This document shows positions 46,516-54,453 of a DNA stretch of 64,000 nt, piece after piece. Numbering within the stretch: position 1 is the first letter of the stretch; every line of letters begins with the position of its first letter. Location of the stretch: assembly GCF_024343575.1 (NCBI RefSeq), contig NZ_RJUA01000014.1:43172-107171 (forward strand), written 5' to 3'. The position numbers and the translations under genes are program-made. Source of the stretch: Lacihabitans sp. LS3-19. GTDB taxonomy: Bacteria; Bacteroidota; Bacteroidia; Cytophagales; Spirosomataceae. The notes beneath the pieces are model-generated. The model ran no database searches, was not told the origin of the DNA, and worked only from the letters and a program-made list of their open reading frames with translations.

Positions 46516-46911
46516 TTACATTACTTCAATACTTACATCTTTTTGCAGAGCTTCTTTTGACTTAGGAAGAGTGATTATCAAAACCCCATCTTCGTGCTTG
46601 GCTGAGATGTTTTCTATATCAACTTTTCTATTTAAGGCTACTACTCTTTCGAATGTTTTCACAGGAAATTCCTGTTGGGTAAATTTCGGTGGATTTTCAA
46701 TTTCTTTTTGGCCGTTGATGTACAAAACATCCTCTTTTACGGCTATCGAAATATTTTCTTTGCCAAATCCCGTGGCATAAACTTGTACCAAATATTCGGT
46801 TTCATTTTCCGAAATATTCAAAGGTACATTGTATTTTGGACGACGGAAACCTCCGCTGAAGTTAGGCATTTGACGAAATGCCGGATGAAAATGAGCTCTA
46901 TCTCTACACAT
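46516..46911 (-). CDS. Small heat-shock protein, Hsp20/alpha-crystallin family
   Basis: From ATG 46911 the protein has 131 residues; the upstream ATG at 46953 overlaps the preceding small gene. An alpha-crystallin domain starts at about residue 25 (YNVPLNISENETEYLVQVYATGF, then ENISIAVKEDVLYINGQK) and ends with ISAKHEDGVLIITLPK. It binds unfolding proteins. It is the last gene of a group that starts with an ECF-like sigma factor at 48368, so stress-induced expression is likely. Confidence 0.92.
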   Translation of the reverse strand: MCRDRAHFHPAFRQMPNFSGGFRRPKYNVPLNISENETEYLVQVYATGFGKENISIAVKEDVLYINGQKEIENPPKFTQQEFPVKTFERVVALNRKVDIENISAKHEDGVLIITLPKSKEALQKDVSIEVM

Positions 46912-46915
46912 GGTT

Positions 46916-47086
46916 TTAATTGTTTTTTTGGTTAATATTATCTTGAGTTTCATGGCCCTTTTCGCAATGATTTGCGTGGCGGCCGTGATGGTTTCCGTGG
47001 TGTCTCCAGCCGAAATGGGCCGTCAGTGCACCGAAAGTGAGCATAGCTGCTATGATACTCACAAAAAATCTTGGTCTTCTTTTCAT
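46916..47086 (-). CDS. Small His-rich membrane protein of 56 residues
   Basis: I found this by reading the minus strand; it is too short for the usual length filters. ATG at 47086 begins MKRRPRFFVSIIAAMLTFGA, a basic N-terminus and a hydrophobic helix. A tail full of His follows: HFGWRHHGNHHGRHANHC, shown here to 18 residues, then EKGHETQDN. Nine His in the last 35 residues and one Cys suggest divalent metal binding. The gene ends 4 bp before the Hsp20 start and is likely co-transcribed with it. It has no known family. Confidence 0.65.
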   Translation of the reverse strand: MKRRPRFFVSIIAAMLTFGALTAHFGWRHHGNHHGRHANHCEKGHETQDNINQKNN

Positions 47087-47104
47087 AATTTGTACGATTA
47101 AAAA

Positions 47105-47341
47105 TTAATCTATATTGATGATTTGGCTATTTTGATTTCTGTTTTTGAAAACCACGCTTTCAAATCCAGACATAGCATACACATCATTCCTAACGGTGCG
47201 ATAGTGGGCCTGGGCATATCGCATTCTTCTTCTAAATCCCATACCCATAATGAAGAAGAACAGCAAAAAGAACAACATAATAAATGGAGCAAAAAATAAA
47301 GCGGCTCCCATAAATACTCCGAAAAAAATTGATCTTAACAT
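47105..47341 (-). CDS. Small membrane protein, unknown function
   Basis: From ATG 47341 (MLRSIFFGVFMGAALFFAPF) the product has 78 residues; the in-frame ATG at 47377 would add 12. One or two helices (FIMLFFLLFFFIMGMGF) precede a basic RRRMRYAQAHYRTVRN region. It sits between the 100-residue membrane protein and the His-rich gene on the same strand, 18 bp from the latter. No known domain. Confidence 0.6.
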   Translation of the reverse strand: MLRSIFFGVFMGAALFFAPFIMLFFLLFFFIMGMGFRRRMRYAQAHYRTVRNDVYAMSGFESVVFKNRNQNSQIINID

Positions 47342-47457
47342 TTTATATTTCTTGTTTATATAATGGAAGACGAGCAAGTGGAGATTTTACTTTAAAATTT
47401 TTGAAGTTTTCTTAAGTTTTAATTCTAACTGTTTAATTTTTAATGTTTTAAAGTATA

Positions 47458-47490
47458 AAAAAAGGCCTTTCATTGTTGAAAGACCTTTAA
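47458..47490 (-). terminator. Terminator downstream of the sigma-factor gene pair
   Basis: AAAGGCCTTTCA-TTGT-TGAAAGACCTTTAA forms a stem with one mismatch about 25 bp past the stop of the 47513 gene. On the minus strand it is followed by a T-rich run. It may only weaken transcription into the membrane-protein/hsp20 genes. Confidence 0.65.
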
Positions 47491-47512
47491 GTTTTATTGT
47501 AAAAATTGGACC

Positions 47513-47815
47513 TCACTTCCCGCACCTTTGCCTCCATTGTTCTTTAAAAGCCCGCTTTTCTTCATCGCTCATATCCATAAATTTTTCTTTGAATTTCGGA
47601 TTCCCAAAGGGCGGTTTTCTGTAGCCTGCACCTCTGAAATTAAACCCACCAAACAAAATCCGGCTCAAAACAAAAAGACCCAAAGCTTGCAAATAATTGA
47701 TTTTAGACCAATGAAAAATACCCGGAACCAGCCAGTTCCAAAGCGTCATTACCACCCATCCAAAGGCCAAAACCCCTGCCATGATTACCGGAATAAAGAA
47801 AAGCCGTTTTTTCAT
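47513..47815 (-). CDS. Membrane protein of unknown function encoded after a sigma factor
   Basis: The 100-residue product has two helices (RLFFIPVIMAGVLAFGWVVM and YLQALGLFVLSRILFGGF) and a charged tail with EKFMDMSDEEKRAFKEQW, which recalls the C-terminal segments of Spy/CpxP-like or anti-sigma-linked small proteins in Bacteroidota. The gene starts 4 bp after the sigma factor stop, so the pair is co-expressed. It might be the membrane-bound partner that controls the sigma factor, but it lacks a zinc-binding anti-sigma motif. Confidence 0.65.
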   Translation of the reverse strand: MKKRLFFIPVIMAGVLAFGWVVMTLWNWLVPGIFHWSKINYLQALGLFVLSRILFGGFNFRGAGYRKPPFGNPKFKEKFMDMSDEEKRAFKEQWRQRCGK

Positions 47816-47819
47816 TGTC

Positions 47820-48368
47820 TTAATAATTTAATTCTTCGTATAAATAATTCAATCTATTTCTCAAGTGTTTCACAGCATAGCCCTTCCTGCTGATGATCGT
47901 CTTCAATTTTTCTCCTTTCAGGTCCGCTATCTGCTGCAAAGTTAAATCTTCCATTTCGTTTAACACAAAAACCTCCCGCTGGTTTTCGGGCAATTCCTCC
48001 AAAGCTTTTTCAAGTTCTTTCCAAAAAGTCTCCTTAAAAAGTGCCAAATCAGGGTCATTGCTGTCGTCCAAAAGCAATATTTCCTTAAAAATCAAGTCGC
48101 CGTCAGCGTCTTCAAAAGCATAATCGTCCAACGAGTCCGTCGATTTCTTCCTATACCTGTCTGTCACCTTATTTCTAGCCACTTGATAGAGCCACGCCGA
48201 CACATTTTCGATGTCTTCCAGATTGCCAAAACTCGAAAGCTGATACCACACATCCTGAAGAATATCCTCAGCGTCTTCGTTTGACCGAACTTTCCCACGG
48301 ATAAACCCGAACAGCTTTTTTCCAAAAGCCTGAATAGTGGATTTAATCGTTTTGGTCTCTTCGCTCAT
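47820..48368 (-). CDS. Sigma-70-family RNA polymerase sigma factor (ECF-like)
   Basis: The 182-residue protein has region 2 (NEDAEDILQDVWYQLSSFGN, then NVSAWLYQVARNKVTDRYRK) and region 4 (ALEELPENQREVFVLNEMEDLTLQQIADL). These fit an ECF sigma factor. It leads a minus-strand group of small membrane proteins and Hsp20 and may control them under envelope or heat stress. Confidence 0.9.
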   Translation of the reverse strand: MSEETKTIKSTIQAFGKKLFGFIRGKVRSNEDAEDILQDVWYQLSSFGNLEDIENVSAWLYQVARNKVTDRYRKKSTDSLDDYAFEDADGDLIFKEILLLDDSNDPDLALFKETFWKELEKALEELPENQREVFVLNEMEDLTLQQIADLKGEKLKTIISRKGYAVKHLRNRLNYLYEELNY

Positions 48369-48889
48369 TTGCTAATAATCTTCTTTTTTTTGAGTAGACG
48401 TATCAAGCCCGATTTTACTTTAATTTTTTCAAAAAAACTTTCAAATAATCTTTAAAACCCTCTTCCCAATCTTTTCAAATACAATATTGACCTTTTTTTG
48501 TTAACAAATTTCGCACTAATGTTTTTTATTTTTTTGGGCAGCGGCCGGGCTTTCGCCACTCGCTCTTTGTCTGCGGCTATCGCCAGCAAACAAAGGAGCT
48601 CAAACAAAGGCTCTATCCCTGCTGCAAGGGCAACTCGCTTTTAATCAACAGCTTAATTGTCAAATTTCATCATAATTTCTTACTGAATTCCCCAAAATCA
48701 CAGCCAAGAATGTCACCCTTCCGACAAAAAACAAAAACTTATTTTACAAATTGATTCAAATCCGCCATTTTTGACGTTAAAGAACTAAATGCCTTACCAA
48801 CAAGAATTTATTTTTAAACAAAATCCTAAGTTTACACGTAAGTAAGACATAACGAATGAAATAATTTAAATAAAACAATAATATAAAAA
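48369..48889. other. 521-bp intergenic region with a GC-rich structured repeat
   Basis: Between divergent genes lies an AT-rich background with one GC-rich island at 48535-48642. The island has GGGCAGCGGCCGGGCTTTCG, a stem pair GCTCTTTGT / ACAAAGGAGC, a GAGC/GCTC pair, and CCCTGCTGC that can pair back to GCAGCGG. The T-rich run just before it resembles a terminator tail for a minus-strand transcript. I recall a similar family of GC-rich structured intergenic repeats in Bacteroidota, but cannot verify it here. The flanks should hold promoters of the sigma factor and msrBA. Confidence 0.45.
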
Positions 48890-49972
48890 ATGAAAACCTT
48901 CTCAAATCTCCTTTTACTGTTTTTCTTGTTTTTTAGTATAACAGGTTGTTCGCAATCACGCAAAAAACAAAAAGTTTCTGCTCCTAAGGCAGCCTACCTT
49001 GGATTGGCTGCTGAAGATACCACTTGGACCGAAAAAGTTATAAAATCTGACAAAGAGTGGAAAAAAATCTTGACCCCGCAGCAATATTACATCACCCGCG
49101 AGCAAGGAACCGAACGTCCATTTTCAAGCGAACTGAACCACGTAAAAGGCGACGGAATATTCTTTTGTGTTTCTTGCAAAAATCCCTTGTTTAGTTCAGC
49201 CACAAAGTTTGACTCAGGCACGGGCTGGCCTAGTTTCTGGCAGCCATTGGCCTCAAAAAGCGTTTCTGTAGGTATGGACAATTCCCTCGGAATGGTACGT
49301 GACGAAGTGGTTTGTGCTCGTTGTGAAGCTCACTTAGGTCATGTATTTAACGATGGCCCCAATCCAACAGGATTGAGATATTGCATGGACGGAGATGCCA
49401 TGTATTTCCAGAAAGCCCCAATGTTAGAAAAAGCCGTTTTTGCACAAGGTTGTTTTTGGTGTGTAGAGGAGATTTTCGAAATGGTAAATGGTGTGCAGGA
49501 AGTGATTTCGGGATACGCAGGCGGCACAGAGAAAAATCCCACCTATGAGCAAGTGGGCAGCGGTGTTACATCTCATGCGGAGTCTGTTGAGGTTATTTAC
49601 GATCCCAAAGTCGTAACTTACGAGCAATTACTCAAAGTGTATTTTAATTCAGGCGACATCACGCAGGTAAATGGACAAGGACCAGACAGAGGAAGGCAAT
49701 ACCGTTCTATTATTTTTTATAAAAACGAACAAGAAAAACAACAAGCCGAGGCATATATCAAAACTTTAGATGCATCTGGTAAATACAAAAGCAAAGTTTC
49801 GGCGGCAATTGAGGTAGTTCCTTTTACCAAATTTTATGAGGCTGAAGGCTATCACCAAGACTACGTAAAGCTTAATCCAAACCAGGGATATGTGCAAGGA
49901 GTATCTTTACCAAGGTATTACAAAGCAATCAAAAACTTTCCTGAATTATTAAAGAAAGGCGTAAACCAATAA
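48890..49972 (+). CDS. msrBA: Bifunctional peptide-methionine sulfoxide reductase MsrB-MsrA lipoprotein
   Basis: The 360-residue fusion has a lipoprotein signal ([19 protein letters not shown]), so it works in the periplasm or on the outer membrane. MsrB (about residues 50-175) carries zinc CxxC pairs FFCVSC and [26 protein letters not shown], and the catalytic Cys in [11 protein letters not shown]. MsrA (about 180-345) has the catalytic Cys in [10 protein letters not shown] and [13 protein letters not shown]. The B-then-A order is opposite to the classical Neisseria PilB order of A then B. It repairs oxidised methionine in envelope proteins. Confidence 0.93.
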   Translation: MKTFSNLLLLFFLFFSITGCSQSRKKQKVSAPKAAYLGLAAEDTTWTEKVIKSDKEWKKILTPQQYYITREQGTERPFSSELNHVKGDGIFFCVSCKNPLFSSATKFDSGTGWPSFWQPLASKSVSVGMDNSLGMVRDEVVCARCEAHLGHVFNDGPNPTGLRYCMDGDAMYFQKAPMLEKAVFAQGCFWCVEEIFEMVNGVQEVISGYAGGTEKNPTYEQVGSGVTSHAESVEVIYDPKVVTYEQLLKVYFNSGDITQVNGQGPDRGRQYRSIIFYKNEQEKQQAEAYIKTLDASGKYKSKVSAAIEVVPFTKFYEAEGYHQDYVKLNPNQGYVQGVSLPRYYKAIKNFPELLKKGVNQ

Positions 49973-49992
49973 GCATTTTATCGTCTTGATTA

Positions 49993-50030
49993 AGAGCAGT
50001 TTTCTGAAACGGAAACTGCTTTTTTTGTTT
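49993..50030 (+). terminator. Terminator after msrBA
   Basis: AGAGCAGTTTTC-TGAAAC-GGAAACTGCT gives a strong stem followed by a run of seven T. Confidence 0.85.
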
Positions 50031-50090
50031 GTCGGCAAAGCGACAATCTAACAATATGTTTTTTTCCTTCTTTGCAAAAAAAAAATCAAA

Positions 50091-50756
50091 ATGAAAAAAA
50101 TATCAATATTGCTCTTTGTTTTAATCAACACCAATTTATTGGCTCAACAAAAAAATAATTATGCTGAAATAGGTGGAGGCATTGGTGCTTCGTCTGGTAG
50201 TTTTGGAGCGGCACTCCACAAAAACTGGACTTTAGGAAAGAATAATAAATTTGTAATAGGAACTGGTCTGAGATTTACATCATTTTTTGGAACTGACATC
50301 AATTTTATCACGGCACCAGCAGACTTGACCTCAGACCCTAAAAACCTTGATACGCTTTTAGCTCCAAAGCCATCTCTTAGTTCTTTAAATGCAATGATTA
50401 ATTTGGGCTATAGACTCAACAAAAAAATTGAATTTGGATTTAATATTGATGCTCTTGGCCTATCGTATGGGCCGACAGGCTCGCCTTCTTATATCACCAA
50501 CGGAAAAAGCACCGTTGTGTCTGCAAAACCAACAAGTCTTAATCTTTTACTGGTTGGCGACAGAGATAAAGGTTCTTTAAATTCACATCTTTATGCAAAG
50601 TATGATATTTCAAACAAAATCGGACTTAAGCTAGCCTATCAGTTTTTGTTTAATGAATTGACTACCAGTACCAAAGTACAAACCGTTCCATCAGACAATG
50701 ATAGATTCCGAGTGAAATCCTCTATGGTGTTTGTTGGTGTTTCTTATGGATTTTGA
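50091..50756 (+). CDS. Exported beta-barrel-like outer-membrane protein
   Basis: The 221-residue product has a signal peptide (ISILLFVLINTNLLAQ) and alternating polar/hydrophobic strands such as YAEIGGGIGASSGSFGAAL, KFVIGTGLRFTSFFG and LKLAYQFLFNELTT. It ends on an aromatic residue (VFVGVSYGF), as outer-membrane barrel proteins do. It resembles small OprF/OmpW-like barrels of unknown role. It is convergent with the acylase gene. Confidence 0.72.
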   Translation: MKKISILLFVLINTNLLAQQKNNYAEIGGGIGASSGSFGAALHKNWTLGKNNKFVIGTGLRFTSFFGTDINFITAPADLTSDPKNLDTLLAPKPSLSSLNAMINLGYRLNKKIEFGFNIDALGLSYGPTGSPSYITNGKSTVVSAKPTSLNLLLVGDRDKGSLNSHLYAKYDISNKIGLKLAYQFLFNELTTSTKVQTVPSDNDRFRVKSSMVFVGVSYGF

Positions 50757-50761
50757 TATTA

Positions 50762-52810
50762 TCATTTCGGATGATAATTCCTAACCGCATCTTTAATAAC
50801 CTGTGCTTTATCCAATGTCATTTTTTTTGTTTCTTTATTTAGATACAAATCCATTTGACTGGCATAATTTGGGTCGCTTTCGTGGTTAGATGCTCCATAA
50901 TTTATTACTGATTCTATTTCTGGCAGTCCAACCTTGGGGAATCTTACCAATTCTATGTAAGATTCTCCAGCCTCGGCTTTCATGGTGCCATTTTTGTAGG
51001 GTTTAGAATGTATGGCCGTCAAAACATCTGGCATTCCCCAAATCGCCTTTTCGTCTTTTCCTCTTACCAATTTCTGTAATTCTCCCAAGTTGATTTCTTC
51101 CTTTCCGAAATTATCCACCAAATATTTTTTTACATACGTCAAGGCTTCTATGCAATCATCCTTGCTCAATTTTGTATCAAAACCGCTTTCTGTATTTTTT
51201 AGTTTTTTGAATAAATAATAATACATCACCAAAAAACTCGCCGCTCCTTTGCTTTCTATTTCAGCTTTTTTGTTCCAGTTTTGGATGCTCTCTATTTGGG
51301 TTTTTATAGCGGGATGTTCTGCGGATTTCAAAAGATAGAATTCACTCAAATCTGTCTGAAACGCCAGTTTTTCGGGCAACTGACTATCGTATTTTATTTT
51401 TTTAAAGTCCTCATAACTAAGTTTTTGATGTTGAGCTATCAATTCCTGAAACCGCATGCTGCGGTTATTGTCATGGGTTTCATAGCCCATCGTTTCATCA
51501 AATTTTTCGGCTTTCAGATTATCCTTTTCGCCTGAAGCATTAAAGGGCGTATTGTTGGTGTTAAACAAATACCCACTTTCAGGATTTACGTATTGTGGCA
51601 AATCTTGAAGTTTATGGAATCCCGTAGTCAGCGTGGCAGAAGTATTGCCCGGAAGTGTATTTTTCCAGTCATAACCTGTTGGTCTCAAGGGGATTTTGGC
51701 ATTGCTCACATAAAAAATCGTGTCGTTTCGGTCGGCGTAGATGGTGTTAAACATCGGAATGGCCACCATTTCCATGGCTTTGTAAAACTCCGAATAGTTG
51801 CGGGCTTTGTCCATTCTGTACCATTGCTCCATGCCTCTGATGTCTTGGTTGGCACCGTATCTTATCGCAAATGTGCCCTTGTCGGTTTGCACCGTGGCAC
51901 CGTATTTACTCCAAAGAGCCTTCTTTTTTACGGGTATTACTATCGGGCCTAATTTTACCTTTAGTTTTACCGTTTTTTGGTTAAGCGTTTCCCAATTATT
52001 ATCGAATTTATATTGGTATTTGTTGGCAGGATTTATTTCCATCTGGTACACATCTATTCTGTCAGGATAGTTTACGGTATGTGCCCAACCCAAGTTTTCG
52101 TTTACGCCATGCAGCACCACTGGCGAGCCCGGAAATAGGCCACCGATAATGTTCAGTCCCTCTTCGCTACACAAATGTGCCTCATACCACGCCACAGGCC
52201 CTTCGAGCGGTTGGTGGGAGTTGATGTTGAGATAAGGCACGCCGTCCGTAGTTTTTGAACCCGATATAGCAAAAGCATTAGAGCCAGCCGCTTTGAAACT
52301 CTCCAGCGTCTTTATTTTTCCTTTAAAAATATCGCCCAAAACGCCATCCACGCCCGAAATAACCGAAAGTGAAAGCGTAACCGTCGTCATATAATCTTCG
52401 GTATTGACGGGGAAAGACTTTTTGACCAAAACCTCCTTTGGGTGATTTTTGGCATACGCATTTAGGCCTTGCACATAGCCTTCTATCAATGCTTTGTAAT
52501 CTTCCGAGAGGTCGGTTTTATATTTTTCTTTTACGATTTCGCGGCAATGCAATAGTTCTACCACATAATCTACCGAGGCTCCTTCTTTGCCCTTTAGTCT
52601 GCCCAACATACCTTTTCCGGCCAATAAAGTCAACTGAATGGTTTTAAAATCATCCTCGGCATGTGCGTAGGCTAGGCCATAAGCCACCTCAGGATCCGTT
52701 TTGGCAAAAATGTGCGGAACGCCCCATTTGTCTCTCAGAATGTTGATTTTTTCAGGATTTATTTGAGCAAATGCAGAAATGGACAGGAAAAGGAATACGA
52801 CAAGTTTCAT
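50762..52810 (-). CDS. Penicillin-acylase-family Ntn hydrolase
   Basis: The 682-residue secreted protein (signal VVFLFLSISAFAQ) shows the alpha chain with RDKWGVPHIFAKTDPEVAYGLAYAHAEDDF, shortened to GVPHIFAKTDPEVAYG. An autocatalytic junction is likely before Ser in AAGSNAFAISGSKTTDG, which would be the N-terminal nucleophile. Then follow the oxyanion motif region VVLHGVNENLGWAHT and NTIYADRNDTIFYVSN. Homologues remove acyl groups from antibiotics, homoserine lactones or peptides. The substrate here is unknown. The gene's promoter would be in the same gap as repeat copy A. Confidence 0.88.
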   Translation of the reverse strand: MKLVVFLFLSISAFAQINPEKINILRDKWGVPHIFAKTDPEVAYGLAYAHAEDDFKTIQLTLLAGKGMLGRLKGKEGASVDYVVELLHCREIVKEKYKTDLSEDYKALIEGYVQGLNAYAKNHPKEVLVKKSFPVNTEDYMTTVTLSLSVISGVDGVLGDIFKGKIKTLESFKAAGSNAFAISGSKTTDGVPYLNINSHQPLEGPVAWYEAHLCSEEGLNIIGGLFPGSPVVLHGVNENLGWAHTVNYPDRIDVYQMEINPANKYQYKFDNNWETLNQKTVKLKVKLGPIVIPVKKKALWSKYGATVQTDKGTFAIRYGANQDIRGMEQWYRMDKARNYSEFYKAMEMVAIPMFNTIYADRNDTIFYVSNAKIPLRPTGYDWKNTLPGNTSATLTTGFHKLQDLPQYVNPESGYLFNTNNTPFNASGEKDNLKAEKFDETMGYETHDNNRSMRFQELIAQHQKLSYEDFKKIKYDSQLPEKLAFQTDLSEFYLLKSAEHPAIKTQIESIQNWNKKAEIESKGAASFLVMYYYLFKKLKNTESGFDTKLSKDDCIEALTYVKKYLVDNFGKEEINLGELQKLVRGKDEKAIWGMPDVLTAIHSKPYKNGTMKAEAGESYIELVRFPKVGLPEIESVINYGASNHESDPNYASQMDLYLNKETKKMTLDKAQVIKDAVRNYHPK

Positions 52811-52972
52811 TTATTTTAAATAAGGTTAAGAATAAACTTAAAATTACGCAATAAAATATCTTAAAAACACACAGAGAATACAAATTTAGAAATCAGATGA
52901 AATATCATGGAAGGTTTTAGATTTCTTGGAAATTTCTTTTCTTAGTATTTTCTTGAAAATAAATTTTTCACC
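52811..52972. other. Spacer upstream of repeat copy A
   Basis: It should hold the promoter of the acylase gene on the minus strand. It is AT-rich. I see no hairpin or ORF. Confidence 0.3.
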
Positions 52973-53290
52973 AAAATATTAAATCCAAAAAATAAGGATA
53001 AAAAGATGGAAATTAGGTGGCGAAATGAGCTTGATTTTGCTCAAAGGTTTTTTACTATTCGGTTAGCATTTATTCTTGAAAATGAATAAGTTTGTAATGA
53101 AATAAAAATTAAGGAAACACAAAAATATCGGTTTACGAAACTCCAAAACTCACATGAAAATATTAACACTCCGCATGATAAAACACAAACATTTATTTAT
53201 CAATTACTTAGAAAAAATAATCACAAAAAAACCAATTGCGATATTTACGCTACTCTTAAAAATAGTAGCGTAAACTGACTTGTTATCGGA
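52973..53290 (+). repeat. Landing-pad repeat copy A with a degraded helicase 3' end
   Basis: It starts with a damaged copy of the last codons of the dbpA-like gene at 60268 (CCAAAAAATAAGGATAAAAA here, two single-base losses relative to the intact copy). The middle block 53071-53166 is identical over 96 bp to copy B at 55545-55640. It contains TAAGTTTG (53087-53094), which matches the Bacteroidota -7 consensus TAnnTTTG. It ends with an 11-bp stem TTTACGCTACT / AGTAGCGTAAA (53244-53274), then ACTGACTT and GTTATCGGA (53282-53290). It sits 24 bp before the next gene. Confidence 0.8.
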
Positions 53291-53314
53291 AATAAAGATT
53301 AAAACAAAAAATAG

Positions 53315-53704
53315 ATGTCTGACATTATCTTAAAGTTTTGGCCTCAGGAAGAAGTTGCTGAAATAAAAATAGAATTAATAAAGGAAGGGCTTACAAAGGC
53401 CAAAATTATTGGAGGTGTTAAAGATTTTTTGGGCAAACCTGCTTATGAACCTGGATTGTCAATTAACAATTATCTTGAGCCCCAACTTGATAGAAACCAT
53501 TATTATTTTAAAGATATTTCTCTGTTAATTTCAGAATCTAACTATGGTGTTATGGAGGGCCCAGAAGATTTTGAATATATTGATAGAAATAATGTTGTTT
53601 CTATTGAAGGAGGAGATGGAGAGCTAGAAGGTTGGACTAAATTTTGTGAAAAATTAAAAGAAATTACTGGAGACGAGTATGTAGGTGGTTGGGAACTTCT
53701 ATAA
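53315..53704 (+). CDS. Cassette gene of unknown function, 129 residues
   Basis: No family is recognised. The acidic product has a SINNYLEPQLDRNHYYF region, an IEGGDGELEGW stretch and no signal or helix pair. Its small size, acidity and lack of motifs resemble immunity-type proteins, which is only an impression. It is the first gene of a two-gene cassette bounded by GTTATCGGA (53282-53290) and TCCGATAAC (54309-54317). Confidence 0.65.
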   Translation: MSDIILKFWPQEEVAEIKIELIKEGLTKAKIIGGVKDFLGKPAYEPGLSINNYLEPQLDRNHYYFKDISLLISESNYGVMEGPEDFEYIDRNNVVSIEGGDGELEGWTKFCEKLKEITGDEYVGGWELL

Positions 53705-53725
53705 TAACATAAAACTCTATAAAAC

Positions 53726-54307
53726 ATGTTTAAAAACTTATTTAAAAAGAAAGATGGAAGTCACGTTCCAGAAATCGACTTGAATAAAATATTTCCAATA
53801 CTGAAAGGTAAACTGACTAATTCATTGACAAATAGTGTTGTCGGAGAACCAATTAGTATTCAATTATTCGACGACATTGATATTCTTTTCGCTATTGACA
53901 AAGGTGAACAGTTTGAGTTCATCAATGAAACGACTTTGATAGCTTTGAAAATTAATAAAGATGAACTTCGGTCTATAGCAATAGAAAACCTTAAGAAATA
54001 TGTAAATCTAAAAGGTATTAATATTGAAGGTGACGAAAATATTCAAATGATTAAGCTTGATAGGGTTTTAGAATCATCATTAATCCTTTATGATGAACTT
54101 TGGACTAAATTCTGCATTGATTACTCAGACGACATTGTAATAAGTATACCTTCAAGAGAATTACTACTTATTTCTTTAGCAAGTAACCCAACAGGTATTC
54201 AACAATTGAAAGAAGGAGCTCAAGATTTATTCCAAAATGGACATTATAAACTTACAGAAAACCTTTTTATTAAAAGACTTGACGGAACACTCAAAAAAAT
54301 GGAATAA
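53726..54307 (+). CDS. DUF1444-family cassette protein
   Basis: The 193-residue product starts FKNLFKKKDGSHVPEIDLNK and includes LFDDIDILFAIDKGEQFEFIN and GHYKLTENLFIKRLDGTLKK at the end. This is a DUF1444-like pattern with no known enzymatic site. It follows the first cassette gene by 21 bp and ends 1 bp before the cassette's right boundary TCCGATAAC, which leaves no spare bases. That tight fit is typical of cassette genes. Confidence 0.7.
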   Translation: MFKNLFKKKDGSHVPEIDLNKIFPILKGKLTNSLTNSVVGEPISIQLFDDIDILFAIDKGEQFEFINETTLIALKINKDELRSIAIENLKKYVNLKGINIEGDENIQMIKLDRVLESSLILYDELWTKFCIDYSDDIVISIPSRELLLISLASNPTGIQQLKEGAQDLFQNGHYKLTENLFIKRLDGTLKKME

Positions 54308-54308
54308 A

Positions 54309-54406
54309 TCCGATAACACGAGGCTATAAGAAAGCGGTTGCAAACCGCACAAGGCTAACGCACAAAACCGCCTTCTCATAGCCCAATCGTTACAACATTT
54401 GTTACC
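54309..54406 (+). other. attC-like hairpin of cassette A
   Basis: TCCGATAAC is the exact inverse of the cassette's left end. The next stem is GGCTATAAGAAAGCGG (54322-54337) pairing with CCGCCTTCTCATAGCC (54368-54383), 14 of 16 matched. Inside is a smaller hairpin GCGGTT-GCA-AACCGC. GTTAC sites at 54389 and 54401 can serve as the right half-site; GTTACCC (54401) would begin the DUF3667 cassette. This follows the R''-stem-R' order of integron attC sites. Confidence 0.68.
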
Positions 54407-54453
54407 CAACCCGCTGCAAATAAACAAATTAATAAAATATTAGAATAAAATAA

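Noticed and set aside
47893..48123. Ser/Lys-rich plus-strand frame in the sigma-factor gene
   Set aside because: The minus-strand sigma factor with regions 2 and 4 accounts for it.
52973..53290. Repeat copies A-C as tRNA-like integration sites
   Set aside because: None of the three folds into a tRNA or contains an anticodon loop. The gene remnant they carry is a helicase 3' end, not a tRNA.
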